DNA of 64,000 nucleotides from Ligula intestinalis (lineage: Eukaryota > Platyhelminthes > Cestoda > Diphyllobothriidea > Diphyllobothriidae). Positions 10,653 through 21,898 of this stretch are shown piece by piece. The notes under the pieces are model-generated. The model was not told where the DNA came from, made no database searches, and worked only from the letters and a program-made list of their open reading frames with translations. The stretch's first letter is position 1. The number at the start of each line of letters is the position of its first letter. The stretch is taken from contig JAYGXS010000004.1 of the NCBI GenBank assembly GCA_036362985.1, positions 33,787,007 to 33,851,006 of the forward strand, in the 5' to 3' direction. The position numbers and the translations under genes were made by a program.

Positions 10653-10680
10653 CGCCCTCCCACGCATAGCCTCATGCGAA

Positions 10681-12040
10681 GGTCTCCGCGGTCTACCCTA
10701 CTTGGCTATCTGCGTACTGTGATTACCCGCTGGCGATCTTATCAGCCAGACCTGCCGGTCTAAACAGTCACCCTTGGCTCGACCCAAAGCGGATTGTCGA
10801 CGATCTGGACGGATGCCTCTGTTTTTCCAGTTCCGTTGGCGGACTTTGCAATCAGCAAGGAAGAATCAGGACGCGGCTTCCACACGGTGATGATCCTGGG
10901 AACCTTTGCAATGCCCCCCGTTGGAACCCCCTCTTTTTCTCCTCAATCCCACGCATTACCCCCACAAGAGCGACAGTTTTTCTCCTAAATATCCCCAAGG
11001 AGTCTTTTCACTGTCTGCTCCTATTTTCATTCTATGACACAGGAAAACTGGCCTCGCCAACAGTCTGAGAAACAAATTTTCTGCTACCACTGAACATATG
11101 TACAAATAGGGCACTCAAAGGAATTTTTCCTACATATCCCTCAATATACTGATACTGAGTATATCATTTGTGGATTTGTGATTGATCCTTCTGCAGAGGT
11201 ATATTCAGCCGCAGTGAGTCCGAAAAATTATCCTCTTCAGACAGGCATCAATCCAGGGTGAAATTTGGTGCTCTCCCTGCTTTGCAGTACTACACATTGT
11301 AAAATTTCGGCAACTATCTTTGAGGGTGGTTCGGACATCCAATACATTTTTACGGAGCATCATCGTCATTCCACATCGACTACCGAAAACGCCAACCTAA
11401 AACTGGGTAAGGACAACAAACAACTTCTCATACTATATTTATGTATACTATACTACTAATAAATAACACTTTTTTGCACTTATGGTTTGATTATATCCCT
11501 TAAATATCATAGAATTATATATGCAATTTATTTTGCTACCAGAAAACACTAAGAAATGTGCAATTTAATTTAATTTAATTTTTTTATTTTTAAGTCGATA
11601 AAAAACTTACTTTTACAAAAAAGGTATAGGGCTTTTTGCAAACCATTGGGCTGCAGGCATATAATAGTGCTATGGTCTTGTCGGTCATCTAGCTAACGCC
11701 ATTTCCTAATGTGTTTCTAGGTCTAGGACTCGAAAAGCATATTCGCTGAATGGAAACTTCCCGTCAGAAAATCGTAGTGGAATATGGAGGACAAGACGAT
11801 TTGATTTGAGATTCCATTACCACATAGGTGTGAAATCATAACTTGCTAGTTATCTACAAATACCAGGTACTGATACAGGCGGATGATCTGTATCAGGAAC
11901 TTGGCATTAGGAGAAATCAGCCTGTGCAAAGCTCGCGATTTAGTGACAGAATTTGAGGCTCTCGGACAGGATGTTATTTCTCTATGAAAGAACTGACTTG
12001 AAAAGTGTCCTATCTTATTCAAGAAAAGATGTGTCGTGCT
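10681..12040. other. AT-rich stretch, possible LINE 3' sequence
   Basis: The first 150 bp may be LINE A 3' untranslated sequence. The rest is AT-rich, with a TTTAATTTAATTT run near 11565, and has no coding signal I can support. The 3' untranslated part of LINE C may extend down to about 11850. Confidence 0.35.
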
Positions 12041-12042
12041 AC

Positions 12043-13122
12043 TTAACAGAAACTTTTTATTTTTATTTTGAATTCTACGAGAGTTTGACTTTTCCGAATA
12101 GAAGAAGGAAGGGTATTCCATATTGTCGCGTATCGAACAGAGTAGAAATTATACCATTGAAACTTTTTGAATTTGGGGATTTGGATCGTATGTACATTAT
12201 TTCTAGTGTCTCGAGGACCATTTTGACATGGTAGCATGTGTGTGCTGAGAATTCCTTTGTCGTGCATGACTTTGAATAGGAAAGTTAGAGCATTTTGGAG
12301 TCTGCAAATCCAGAGGGGTCGGAGACCATACCTATTATATTGTTCAATGTAGGAATCGTGTGTGCCATCATATTGATATAACGATCTAGTAAAGCGCCAC
12401 TCAATGCCTTCTAGTTTCTTTCGACCATCTGACGACAAAATGCCAAAAAATAGAACAGTAGTCCAGGATAGGTAAAATGAACATTTTATAAAGTTGCGTC
12501 TTAAGTGTGATCGATGTAACATTTTTACTTATGAAACCACATAATCTATTAGCTTTTGATGCTATTTGTTTAACGTGAGGGGATAAGTCCAGAGTGTTTG
12601 CATAGCTAAGACCTAAATCTTTTATGGAAGTCATCTCTTTAATTTATTGGGCGTTAAAAATTATGGGAGGAAATTTCAATGGTCCAAAAATCAAGAGATT
12701 ACATTTTGTTGGTAAAAAGGGTATTTGCCATTTAGAACTCCAGACATTTAGTTTTGTAAGATCTGACTCTATCGTTCTATGCACATTAATCATTGAATGC
12801 TTATGATATGCATATCCGAGTTTTAAGTCATCTGCATATAAAAATGTTTTAGCAGAAGTTGATATAGTAGATAACTCATGAATGTAAATAAGAAATAAGA
12901 GGGGGCCAGGGATAGTGCCTTGGAAAACACCACTGCTTATATGAGCTGGGTCCGATACTATATTTCTAAGCTGTACTACTTGGGATCAGTTTTGAAGATA
13001 GGATTCGAGACAATCAAGGAGAGGTGGCCGAATCCCGTGACTCCTTAGCTTCACGATCAGTCTTTTATGGGAAACTTTGTCAAAGGATTTTTTAAAATCA
13101 AAGTAACCATAGTGTTTCCGTC
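12043..13122 (-). pseudogene. LINE C reverse transcriptase fragment (CR1/Jockey group), 5'-truncated
   Basis: The minus strand encodes a reverse transcriptase beginning inside motif A (DFKKSFDKVSH), then a stop codon, SGVFQGTIPGPLLFLIYIHEL, the catalytic block FLYADDLKLGY, the thumb region KDLGLSYANTLDLSPHVKQ, and a C-terminal tail ending in WNTLPSSIRKSQ near 12060. At least one in-frame stop lies near 13000, and frame changes occur near 12640 and 12520. Base composition is more AT-rich than LINE A or B, and the protein differs enough to be a separate family. No endonuclease is present. The 5' break lies directly against the RTE-like element. Confidence 0.75.
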
Positions 13123-13129
13123 ATCTCTA

Positions 13130-13505
13130 TTTCAAGAGGCGAATTCCAAGAAAGTGAGATGGCAGGACTGACAGGAGGGAGCAATCGTCGCTGCAGAAAG
13201 TGATGTCGTCAGAATGCTATTGCATTGTGTCGTCAGATATCCGTCGAGGGTATTGACAGCACGGACATATGATAAAGACCCGGGCGTTGGTGCTAGGCGT
13301 CTGAACTGCTTATAACTTCCCAGCCACCCTATTTGTCTTGCAGTGGCGATCCAATTGGCTTCGTAGATTGCGACGTCAGCCTTCACGTCTCTTCGCCAGG
13401 CCGATGTGACTTGGACGAGACCTTCTCAAGTCACCAGGTTAAATTGGAGTCGATTAAGAAACGTCGTTATGGTGTCATTGTAATGTCGCACTTGTCCTCC
13501 TTGTA
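13130..13505 (-). pseudogene. RTE-like LINE, C-terminal part of ORF2
   Basis: On the minus strand the frame reads GGQVRHYNDTITTFLNRLQF, then a stop where a Trp would be expected, then AWRRDVKADVAIYEANWIA (about 13480-13330). This pattern is typical of the region downstream of the reverse transcriptase in flatworm RTE-like ORF2 proteins, recalled from family knowledge and not searched. A C-x2-C-H pair (PSCQSCHLTF) follows near 13160. It is separated from its reverse transcriptase part at 13965-14850 by the LTR-like repeat R1, so the two are read as one split element. Confidence 0.55.
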
Positions 13506-13534
13506 GGCTAGCATTCAAAACGACATCTTCCTAG

Positions 13535-13935
13535 AATTATAGGAGTTAAGGCTTAGACGATTAACACTAACAGCTACAATCATTGAGGCCCTGGTTCCTT
13601 AGGAGATTAGAGAGAAGACGGTGGAAAGGTGAGCGTAGACGGAACAATGTATTGTGTACAAAGGTTAGGAGGAAGCTGCCGCTGCGTCCGTCACGGTGTC
13701 CGGCCGGGAGGGCACGTGAGCGCGCCATTTCACTCAAAGGCGATTTACAAGTGTCCGTAAGCGAAGGATTTTAGTGATGACCAAAAAAGGGCTCATAGTC
13801 CCAAAGCGCTGATTGGACTTCACGAGCTGGGTGCGTCCGTGCGTCCCAGTCAGCTAGAGCAAAGGTCACGCGTTCACTTGCGGCCACCGCACTGTCGACT
13901 TGGTGAGACCAAATCTTGGGCATCTCGCGTTTGGA
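13535..13935 (-). repeat. LTR-like repeat R1, copy 2, nested in the RTE-like LINE
   Basis: This copy shares with copy 1 (minus strand) the TTTGTACACAATACATTG block, CTCCTAAGGAACCAG and CTTAACTCCTATA. RTE-like ORF2 sequence lies on both sides in the correct order and the same orientation, so the repeat seems to have inserted into it. No clear target-site duplication is visible; the upper boundary is good to about 30 bp only. Confidence 0.5.
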
Positions 13936-14850
13936 GGCGGTTGGCTGTAAGACTGCCACAGAAGCACCGGTTGGGTAGTCACTCGTCGTTCATCCTCACC
14001 AGGTGGCAGGTTCATGATAATTGCACTTGCCGAGGCATAGCATCGGTGCCGAGCATTCCGGTTTATTGCAGGACTTCCGTGTTGTGGTGATTGTCCAACC
14101 ATTTCAGCTTTAGTACGATACGAAGACAACTGGGATAGAAGTGATTAAGTTTGCAAGCTTTGATTGCGTAGAGAGTCCACATCTATGGTGGCTGTTGATT
14201 CCTTATCACCGTTTTGTTCATATTTATTGAAAATTCAAAGTTGGCGCAGCCGGCGGTGAAAAGATCCTTGCTCCTTTGCGTGCCCGGTTCCGTTCTAATG
14301 TTGAAGGCGTAGTCGTCCGCAACGAAATGATTGAGTGTATTTGTATAAATATGTGTGAGGGCCTGCATACACTAGATATTTTGACGGTACTCATCAGTTC
14401 TGTACACGATACGGACCCTAGGGCACTTATTTCGTTAAGTGTCCGTTCACATGACAAATAACAAGAATCTGAAAGAGTAGATGCGAGAAGAGAATATTGC
14501 TTTACTCCGTTAGTCTATGCGAATGCTTTGTCATGACGTGCGTAATCATATAGTTTTCATGCTAACACACAGGGGTAGACGATTTTTTCTATGACTTTCC
14601 GAAGTCCATCGCGATTCCCCGTGTTGAAAGCTTTTGACAAACCATCAAAGGTCTTGAAAAGGTGGATTCACAACTCCGGACACAGCTCCTGCAACTGATT
14701 TAAAAAGAACGTCATTTCGGTGGTGCCGCGATGCTGCAGGACTTCTTGTGTCCTATGGTTTATTAGACAATTTAGGAGACTTGATGAGTAACTTTTTTCA
14801 TCGAGGTGAACTATTGTGGCCTCCTTGACGCTAAATCTCCTGAAAGTGGA
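13935..14850 (-). pseudogene. RTE-like LINE, reverse transcriptase part, internally deleted
   Basis: Minus-strand frames give HRGTTEMTFFLNQLQE and FDGLSKAFNTGNRDGL (motif A region), TNGVKQYSLLASTL (motif B), HFVADDYAFN (catalytic block, with Val before the Asp pair), then AGCANFEFSINMNKTV. The sequence then jumps to AIKACKLNHFYPSCLR and VRMNDERLPNR. The usual stretch of roughly 100 residues between these two blocks is missing, an internal deletion near 14180. Several stops and frame changes are present. The order and motifs fit an RTE-type ORF2, but the exact clade needs alignment. Confidence 0.65.
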
Positions 14851-14971
14851 GTATAATGTAATGCAGACAGCTCATTCGCTTTTTAATATGAATCATGCTG
14901 ATTTTTAACTGGGCTTAACATTCACAGTGTTGTGCGTGGCAAGTTCCGTGGAATCTGGATGATCACGAAAA

Positions 14972-15195
14972 GTATATTCATTTGCTGAGAAATTGTGGCA
15001 GATATAATGAACAAAGTGTCAGTAGCAGCACTTTGCAACCAGCTCACACTTATTGCTGATGTTAAGCCTACATTTGTATATTTGTATTATGTTCTATTGT
15101 TGCGGTGGACCTATTTTGTGATTTTTGGTCATGAACAGGGAGCTCAAGGGCGAAAGCTTTCTTCTCTTAATGAAGTGACTTAAAGTGACTTAAGA
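14972..15195 (+). mobile_element. CR1 3'-end fragment, same family as LINE B
   Basis: The segment matches, in reverse orientation, the 3' end of LINE B (15540-15755): CATTTGCTGAGAAA(T/C)TGTGG, ATATAATGAACAAAGTGTCAG, GTGGACCT and GAGCTCAAGGGCGAAAGC. It ends with AAGTGACTTAAAGTGACTTAAG, a short tandem tail. Only the last residues of ORF2 and the untranslated region are kept, a typical 5'-truncated insertion. It lies tail-to-tail with LINE B, 345 bp apart. Confidence 0.8.
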
Positions 15196-15669
15196 TAGAT
15201 TAAATTGACGAAGTGATGATTCTTCAAGGTCTACAATTACTGGCATCTTTCAAGTTTGCATAAATAATCTATGATTTAACGGACTCAGCTGGCGTACTCG
15301 AGTGATGCATATGGCGAGCTCACTAAACGAGAGACTATACTGGAGAACTACAAAATGCGTCTTTGGAACATATGCATACTTTGTTAGAATCTCTCTCTGA
15401 ATAGGGTTTACAAAGGCATTCCTATCTCCCATTTATATACTGGATTATACACGATTAGTTTCTGCAAGACAAGTATTAAATTTGCTAAATTTTAATCTTC
15501 AAACACTGCCTGAGTTCTGTAAGTAAAAAGCCGATTTCCAAAGGTAAGTGACTTGAAGTCACTTTATTAAAGGAAAAAGGCTTTCGCCCTTGAGCTCCCT
15601 ATTCATAACCAAAAATCACATAAGAGGTCCACCGTAACAATAGTACATAATAAAAATGCAGGCTTAACA

Positions 15670-18524
15670 TCAGCGATAAGTGTCAGCCAGTTGCAAGGTG
15701 CTGCTACTGACACTTTGTTCATTATATCTGCCACAGTTTCTCAGCAAATGAGAATCAAGTTTGTGTTTAAAAATGTCAACAGTATCTGAGCGAACCACAT
15801 CTTCCGGGAGTCTGTTCCACGCTTCAATGACCCTCTGAGAGAAGGCGTTTCGTCGAACGTCGATACGGGCCGGTTTCCTCTGTAGTTTAAAGGGATGACC
15901 TCGCAGCTGGTCAGTCCGAGCCAATTCAAAGAAATCATCAAATTCTAGGGCGCAGTCTCGGCCTCTAAAAATACGGTAGGTTTGTATGAGGTCCTCTCGG
16001 ATTTGCCTATAATTGAGAGGGAAAAGATCAAGTTCGGTCAGTCTGTCTTCATAAGACAATGACCAAGATTCTTGACCATCTTCGTAGCCCTCGCCTGCAC
16101 TTGTTCCAGGTGCAGGTAATCCTTCTTGAATCACGGACGCCAGGCCTGGACAGCATACTCCAAGTGGGACCGAACGAACGCCCCGTAGGTATTCCTGAAG
16201 AGCTCCTTGTCAATGTTGACGAATCCCCGCCTAATCGCAAACAGCACCTGTTTCGCGCGTTTAGCTGCCTTTATACACTGAGTAGATGGTTTAAATGAGG
16301 GATTTATTAGAACACCGAGGTCGTTTTGTTCGTTCACATTTGAAAGCGGGTGCCCATCGAAGAGGCATTGGAAGGAATCGTTCGCCTCATCAGTCCTTCT
16401 AGCACGGAGTCTTAATACCACACACTTACATATGTTGAAGTTTAAGAGCTAACGAGCAGACCAGCAGCTAAGTCGTTTGAGACTCTCTTGAAGCGCTTTC
16501 CTATCGGCGTCAGACCTGATGGCTCTCCAGAGTATGACGTCGTCGGCAAACATGATAGCGCTGCAACCCAGGTCGTTGACACAGTCGTTGATATAGATAA
16601 GGAAGAGCAGTGGCCCTAAGACAGAGCCTTGGGGGACGCCACTCAGCACAGATGTAGGGTTTGACTTCGATTCACCGATGCACACAGTTTGCGATCGCCC
16701 TGTGAGAAAATCTGTGATCCATGCCAGCAGGTTTCTTTTTATGCCAATTTCTGAAAATTTTAACATTAGACGCTCATGTGGGACACTGTCAAATGCCTTC
16801 TGGAATTCCATATAGATGATGTCAACCTTACCATCTTCATCTAGTGCGCAAGTCCACTGCTCAGTGGAGAGTAGAAGGCTGGAAAGGCAAGAATGGTTCT
16901 TTCTGAAGCCGTGTTGGAGCCCTGAAAGTAGGTTGTTCTCCTCCAAGAACTCCATTGTCGTCTTCTTAATTATCGTTTCCATCACCTTACGGCAAATGCA
17001 AGTTATGTGGACGGGCCGGTAATTGTTGACCTTCGTGCGGGTTCCGCCCTTGTATATCGGGTAAATATTTGCCATTTTCCATTTGGATGGCAGTTTTCCT
17101 AGTTCAAATGAAGAACGAAAGATATTTGCTAGGGGCTCTGAGAGTTCGCTTGCCAATTCTTTCAAGAACTTGGCTGGTATATTGTCTGGACCAGATGACT
17201 TTGCTTCTTTGAGGCCTTGCAGCTCCCTCTCAACTACAGATGTTGGAAATAGTAGAGAATGAAGTGCCGGACCGGCGTTTACAACAGCACTGTTGGCATT
17301 ATCAAAATGAAGCTCGGTTTCCCTAGTGAATACCGAGGCAAAAAACTGGCTACAGTACTCGGCTTTCTCGTCATTCTCAACGACTTCTCCGCCATCATCA
17401 TTCTTAAGTACTGCGACAGGATCCTTGTTTTTTAATCTACTGTGAATATAGCGGAATATAATTTTGGGCTTTTCTTCGGCCTGTTGGAGGATTCTTGATT
17501 CCTGGCCTGGCAAATTGATTTTTTACTGCAATTCTTTGGCGTCGGAATTCTTTGAGGTGTACTGTCGACCCAGTTTTCCTGAATAACTTCCATTTCCTAT
17601 TCTTCTTCTTCAGTTGCCTGTTAAGATCTCTCGTCAACCAGGCAGGACGACTAGTCATCTTGTGTACCTCTACCGGACAAAAGCGCTTAATCATATCTAA
17701 TGCAACCCTCTTGAGTGATTTCCAATCCTCCTCCGGATCCCCTTGAGCAGGCAGTCCCAATTCACGGTCGATAGTGCATTCTTCATTGAATTAAGACCTG
17801 CCTTCCCTATGTTTGGCTGGTCCTCCGTTTTCCTCAGCCATTGAGTATGGCGTGAGTAATCCCACATTAGCATCGTATGGTCACTCTTACCAAGCAGAGC
17901 GCTTGAATGCACTTCATCTATGTAGGACGAACCCTTCGTGAAAATGAGATCCAAACAAGTAGCCCGCTGGTTTTCTCGAAATCTGGTTATGCCCTTAACG
18001 TTCTGAACTAGAGATAGGTCAAGCGTGAGATCCATTACTTTGGAACTAAAGGAAGTTGACGCCACCTCCACTGTCAAGTTCTTCCATTCAATTGCAGGAC
18101 CGTTGAAGTCACCAACAATGAGAACCTCCTGGTGGCTAGCAGCTGCTTTTACCAGACCAAGAAGCAAGTCGTCGGCTCCACTCAAAATGTTTGGTGGCCG
18201 GTATACGGCCAGGAATTCAAGGTTCTGTGGATTCGCCTTCTTGATCTTTAACCAGACGAACTTATACTCCTGGGCTAGAGTGTGTTCTCTTTCTACAACA
18301 GAGATTTCAGTTCTGACATACACAAAAACCCAACCTCCTTGTCGGTTTTGGCGGTCTTTGCGGAAAAGCTGGTATGCTGGAATCGAAATCTCCGAAGCTG
18401 CGATTTCTGCTTTTAGCCATGTTTCCGTTATGGCAACTACATCAAGCTTCCGATCCGAAATTACTGCCTTGAGTTCATCAATTTTTGAGGGAAGACTTTG
18501 GGCATTAGTGTAAAGAAAGCTCAA
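15670..18524 (-). pseudogene. LINE B ORF2: endonuclease-reverse transcriptase, broken
   Basis: The endonuclease keeps TNAQS, ITETWL, LIVGDFNGPAIEW and LGKSDH. The linker (17760-17437) is in another frame. The reverse transcriptase has HGFRKNHSC, SGVPQGSVLGPLLFLIYINDC and MFADDVILW. Motif A reads YMEFQKAFDSV, with Glu where the catalytic Asp is expected. Frame changes occur near 17700, 17500, 16440 and 16100, and a stop follows QAWRP near 16130, the same place as in LINE A. The tail (LRGHPFKLQRK, AWNRLPEDVV) is in frame at 16134-15670. It cannot make a full protein. Confidence 0.85.
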
Positions 18525-18530
18525 TTTAGA

Positions 18531-19876
18531 CTAAGTCACCACTTTATACAGGCGGTTGCCTCTTGCGTGAGATTGCATGCAGGGTGCTGTCGGTGCTGAT
18601 GCAGACGGACTGTTGTCCATCCAGACTAGGCTGTTAGTGTTATCGGCTTTCTCCAGAGGAGTGACCTCGGGACATGGACGATCTCCCCGTTCAGAATTCG
18701 AAGATTGCTCTCGCCGAGTTCGCATCTCCTGTGGAGTTCTACTTTTAGCAATCTCCATTACTCCCGCTCCGCGGGGGAAATATCCCGCTGAAAAAACCAT
18801 CGGGTGTGAGTATCTAAGTATTGGTTTCCTGCTTAGCAATAGCTGGACCTCGGCCTCACTCTTCAGAACAACCTTCAACGGTCTTGGTTGGCGTTGTTCA
18901 TCTATTGATTCTGTTATACGGCCCATTCGGAATGCCTTTAGAACTTCGACTTTCTCCTTACCCTTTAGGAGGAATTTCAGATATTCTTTAAACAAATTAC
19001 TGTCCTCTTCTAAACTTGATTTCGGGGTATCGGAAGTACCTTCCTTCATGCCTTTTATGACTATGCAGTTTATACGAGTGGTACTCAACTTCCGACTGTC
19101 GTCCCCTTCTGCTTCACTAGGGTTTTTAAGGACAAATTCGCTTCGAGGTTCAGCGCTCCTGTTTGTTTTGGCCTGCGAAGGTGCCCTTTTTGTTTGGCTC
19201 GTGCTCAAGCTCAGCCAACTTATATAAGCCCTTGGGCTTGGTTGGCCTTTTTTGGGAGCCCGAGAGCGCTTCTTTGTTCTCTGAGAAGCCAGTGGGTTGA
19301 CCGTTTACCCTGTCCATGGCAGACTACCAACCCCGTAAAGCACCCTGGCTGCTGGATCATTTTTGTGCGCAGATGCTTCGGCGAGGGATGCTGCTTCTCC
19401 GTACGTTAGGTTTTCTCGCTCAAGTTCACGCATCGCCAGTTTCTCCTCACGAGGGAGAAATCGAGAAAAGATTTTCAGCTCCTCCATCTCCACTCTAAGA
19501 CTATTAACCACCTTCTCATGGTTTGTAAATTTGGTTAGAAGGGTAAAATATGATACGGAGGCTTCATCTTTATGAGTTTCATCCCTTAAACTTTTAAGAC
19601 TTTTAGTTCGCTTGGCAGGAGGAAATTTCAAAGAAATTCTAGATCCAGTTTCTTTAGTTAGTGAGGGAATTTCGAAACTATCACTCATCTCGTGATGGCG
19701 AAGAGAGGTAGGTGCTCGGCTTCTGCGTGAGGGGTCCAGGATTCAAATCCGGGCAGTGTCGTGACTTTTTGTTGTTGTTGCAATGATGTGGGGATTTCGA
19801 ATGAAGGCACTGGCGAATATTCCTTCCCATCTTCCAAAGTTATATCGCACAACGTTTCAATTGTTTCAGTCACCAT
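18531..19876 (-). pseudogene. LINE B ORF1 (RNA-binding type), interrupted
   Basis: The first part starts at 19876 with MVTETIETLCDI, runs to PSFEIP, is broken by a tRNA-derived insertion and resumes with FEIPSLTKETG in the 19688-19305 frame. A frame break follows near 19305-19210. The second part (19208-18531) has NCIVIKGMKEG, VLKAFRMGRI and QPRPLKVVLKSEAEVQLL, a pattern shared with LINE A ORF1 and resembling the nucleic-acid-binding domain of such proteins. No Cys/His cluster like that of LINE A is visible in the parts I can read. Confidence 0.7.
19677..19790 (+). mobile_element. tRNA-derived SINE-like insertion in LINE B ORF1
   Basis: A block of about 114 bp is bracketed by GG(A/G)ATTTCGAA at 19666-19676 and 19791-19801. 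It has a box A-like TGATGGCGAAGAGAGG (19693-19708), a near-perfect box B GGATTCAAATCC (19739-19750), a CTTTTT run and a short TTG repeat tail (19766-19780). The middle can form a partial anticodon arm with TCT in the loop, but the acceptor stem does not pair, so it is not a functional tRNA gene. Ignoring the insert and one target-site copy restores the ORF1 frame across the junction. It is antisense to LINE B. Confidence 0.65.
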
Positions 19877-20134
19877 CTTTTCACAACAGACCGTTAATGA
19901 ATAAAATAGAAAAGTGGATTGCTTTTTGACTGTTAATAATCGATTTTTATTTCTGTCATCCTGTGTCTTCGTGGTGGAGTTGATTAGACGCTCAACTTGG
20001 TGTTCGCATATTGAGTCTACTGAACTCGAGAGACTTCTAGCCCTTTTAGCGGGGGGCGATTTTATCGCATCAATCTTGCGATTTCTGCCCTCGAAATTAC
20101 GACAAGGGCTTTTAAAAAATTAAATTAGCGTCTA

Positions 20135-20215
20135 AAGTCGACCCCGATGGTGTGGTGGTAACGACTGATACCAGCGAACTGCAGGTTTTGAGTCCGAGTC
20201 CCTCTCGCGCCGCAA
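20135..20215 (+). repeat. tRNA-like sequence
   Basis: TGGTGTGGTGGTAACG resembles a box A region, and GAGTCCGAGTCCC, about 50 bp on, resembles box B. A CTTTTAC run follows. Stem pairing is poor. It could be another SINE-like copy; no flanking duplication was found. Confidence 0.28.
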
Positions 20216-21898
20216 CTTTTACAAGCTGATGTATACATTTATTTTTGTCTCCCATAATAAATCAGACTGTCGATAAACGATATTAAAGCCCTATGCAATA
20301 TGCATAAAGCGTTCAACTGTATGAAAAAGGTTATTGAAACGACTCAGCCGTTTGTAGAGAGCTGGAATCCGGGAGAATTGTTGACAGAAGGCGGTGACGG
20401 AGATGTTGCTAGTTTTGACTAATGTCCTGTCGTGTCTTCTGAGGCTGGAGTTACTGTGAAAGCGAATCCAATAGCTAGCAACGAAAGTCCGCCAGAGAAA
20501 TAGGTGAACCGAAATCCCGAAAATAATATTTCCCACAAGGGACGAGAAATTTAAACCACAATTTGAAGCGCGCGCTTAAGGTAAGGTAGAGAGAGAAAGA
20601 GAGAATGCTTTATTTATAAGGTAATATCTGAAAGGTCCAGCGAACCTCATGATCATAAATGCAGATAAATAAATCAAAATAATGGATAGAATGGCATAAA
20701 ACAATAAATTTTCCACGTGAATGGAGAGCAAAAAAAACCAGCAGCTCAAATTCGAAAGCCCGCCAACAGATATTGTCCGGAAATCTGAGAAAAGGAGTGT
20801 GACTTCTGAATGCGAAATTTACTGCATTGAACGCTCCCATCTTCTCGTGTGGCAACCGGCTCTTTTAGATAGTTCAAAGGTATGTGCCTATATTTCCCAT
20901 AATAATGCTAATCTGACACACATTATGATAAATTTATTGCGATTTACTGAACATGTTTCCTGTTAAGATGGCTTTTCATGAACAAAGAGTTACTAATTTA
21001 GGAAATTTATTTAAAAGACAGGTCTTTGAAGGATATGCTTTAGATAGATTGTCGCTGCAGAAATTTGTTTTACTGTACTAATTGCCTCGTAGACTTTACC
21101 TTGTTCCTTCTGACCTTGTTCTTACTGTGCTTTTTAAAACAGGAAAATCATCATAACTAGTCCAAAAGTTGCTTTTAAGAGGACACAAGGATAAATTAAG
21201 TGAAAACGAAGAGGCAATCGAGAAATAAGGTATGAAAATTTTGCATTTTTGTGCGTCTGCACTTAATACAGAGGTGTGCCTTATTGCTGAACTTTTTCTG
21301 GTAATCCTTCTAAATAAATCACAGCATTTGCGGGTTTACCTGCAATATTACGGATACATCCGCAAATGCTTTATTATTTGGAAACAAGAGTTTTCTGAAA
21401 TTTATGATTTTAAAGCCAAAAGTCCCATTTATTACACACTATGTGATCTTATTGATTTGTCTACTATTTTATTACTTTTTAGTTATTTGTTATATTGTGC
21501 TCTAGGGGAGACTGACGTAATAGCCTGCGCTTTTTAATTTAAACTTAAAATGAATAAGTTATTTTTTTACGATGGTAGTGTAGATTTTGTTTACACTTAG
21601 GTCGTTTGGGTTAATCGTATTCCGCACCCCTCAGAAGTACAAAGACAGACTCTATAATTCATGATGGAATATGTTATATATATTTCGCACAGAAGTAGAA
21701 TGAAATTTGTGGAATAAAACTAAGTCCTAACTTTGTATGCTTTTACCAAATTAACATAAAATTTATACCCTGCCATAACGCCGCCCCGGATTCGCCATGG
21801 CTGTGGACGGGGCAATCTGGGACTAGTACTTTTATGGACGAACTAATTTTGCTGTAGAGAACCTTTTGAAATCTATTTATTTGTTCGAAAATTATCAA
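20216..21898. other. AT-rich stretch without recognisable genes
   Basis: The stretch has a GA-rich run at 20590-20605 and short frames only. I see no gene or clear repeat here. Confidence 0.4.

Larger units (their letters stand above)
5456..10680 (+). mobile_element. LINE A: nearly full-length CR1-like non-LTR retrotransposon
   Basis: The element has, in order, a leader with two tandem repeat units (5456-5686), ORF1 (from ATG 5757 to 7504), and ORF2 with an apurinic-type endonuclease (7589-8653), a reverse transcriptase (8827-10167) and a C-terminal tail (to 10652). Endonuclease motifs TNAQS, ITETWL, IVGDFN and KSDH, and reverse transcriptase motif FADD with the downstream QAWRP block, place it in the CR1/Jockey group. 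It is inactivated by stops and frameshifts, a tRNA-derived insertion and internal tandem duplications. The 3' boundary is approximate. LINE B is a relative with similar ORF1 and ORF2. Confidence 0.85.
15540..19876 (-). mobile_element. LINE B: nearly full-length CR1-like non-LTR retrotransposon
   Basis: From right to left the element has ORF1 (start codon 19874-19876; split by a SINE-like insertion), ORF2 with endonuclease (18524-17697) and reverse transcriptase (17513-16449), a C-terminal tail (to 15670) and an untranslated end finishing in a GTGACTT-rich tail at about 15545. It has fewer lesions than LINE A. Sequence above 19876 may be leader. ORF1 and ORF2 match LINE A at the protein level, but the untranslated ends differ, so they are different subfamilies. 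Confidence 0.85.

Noticed and set aside
19690..19765. Functional tRNA-Arg gene on the plus strand
   Set aside because: Box B is good, but the acceptor arms do not pair and the segment lies between target-site duplications.
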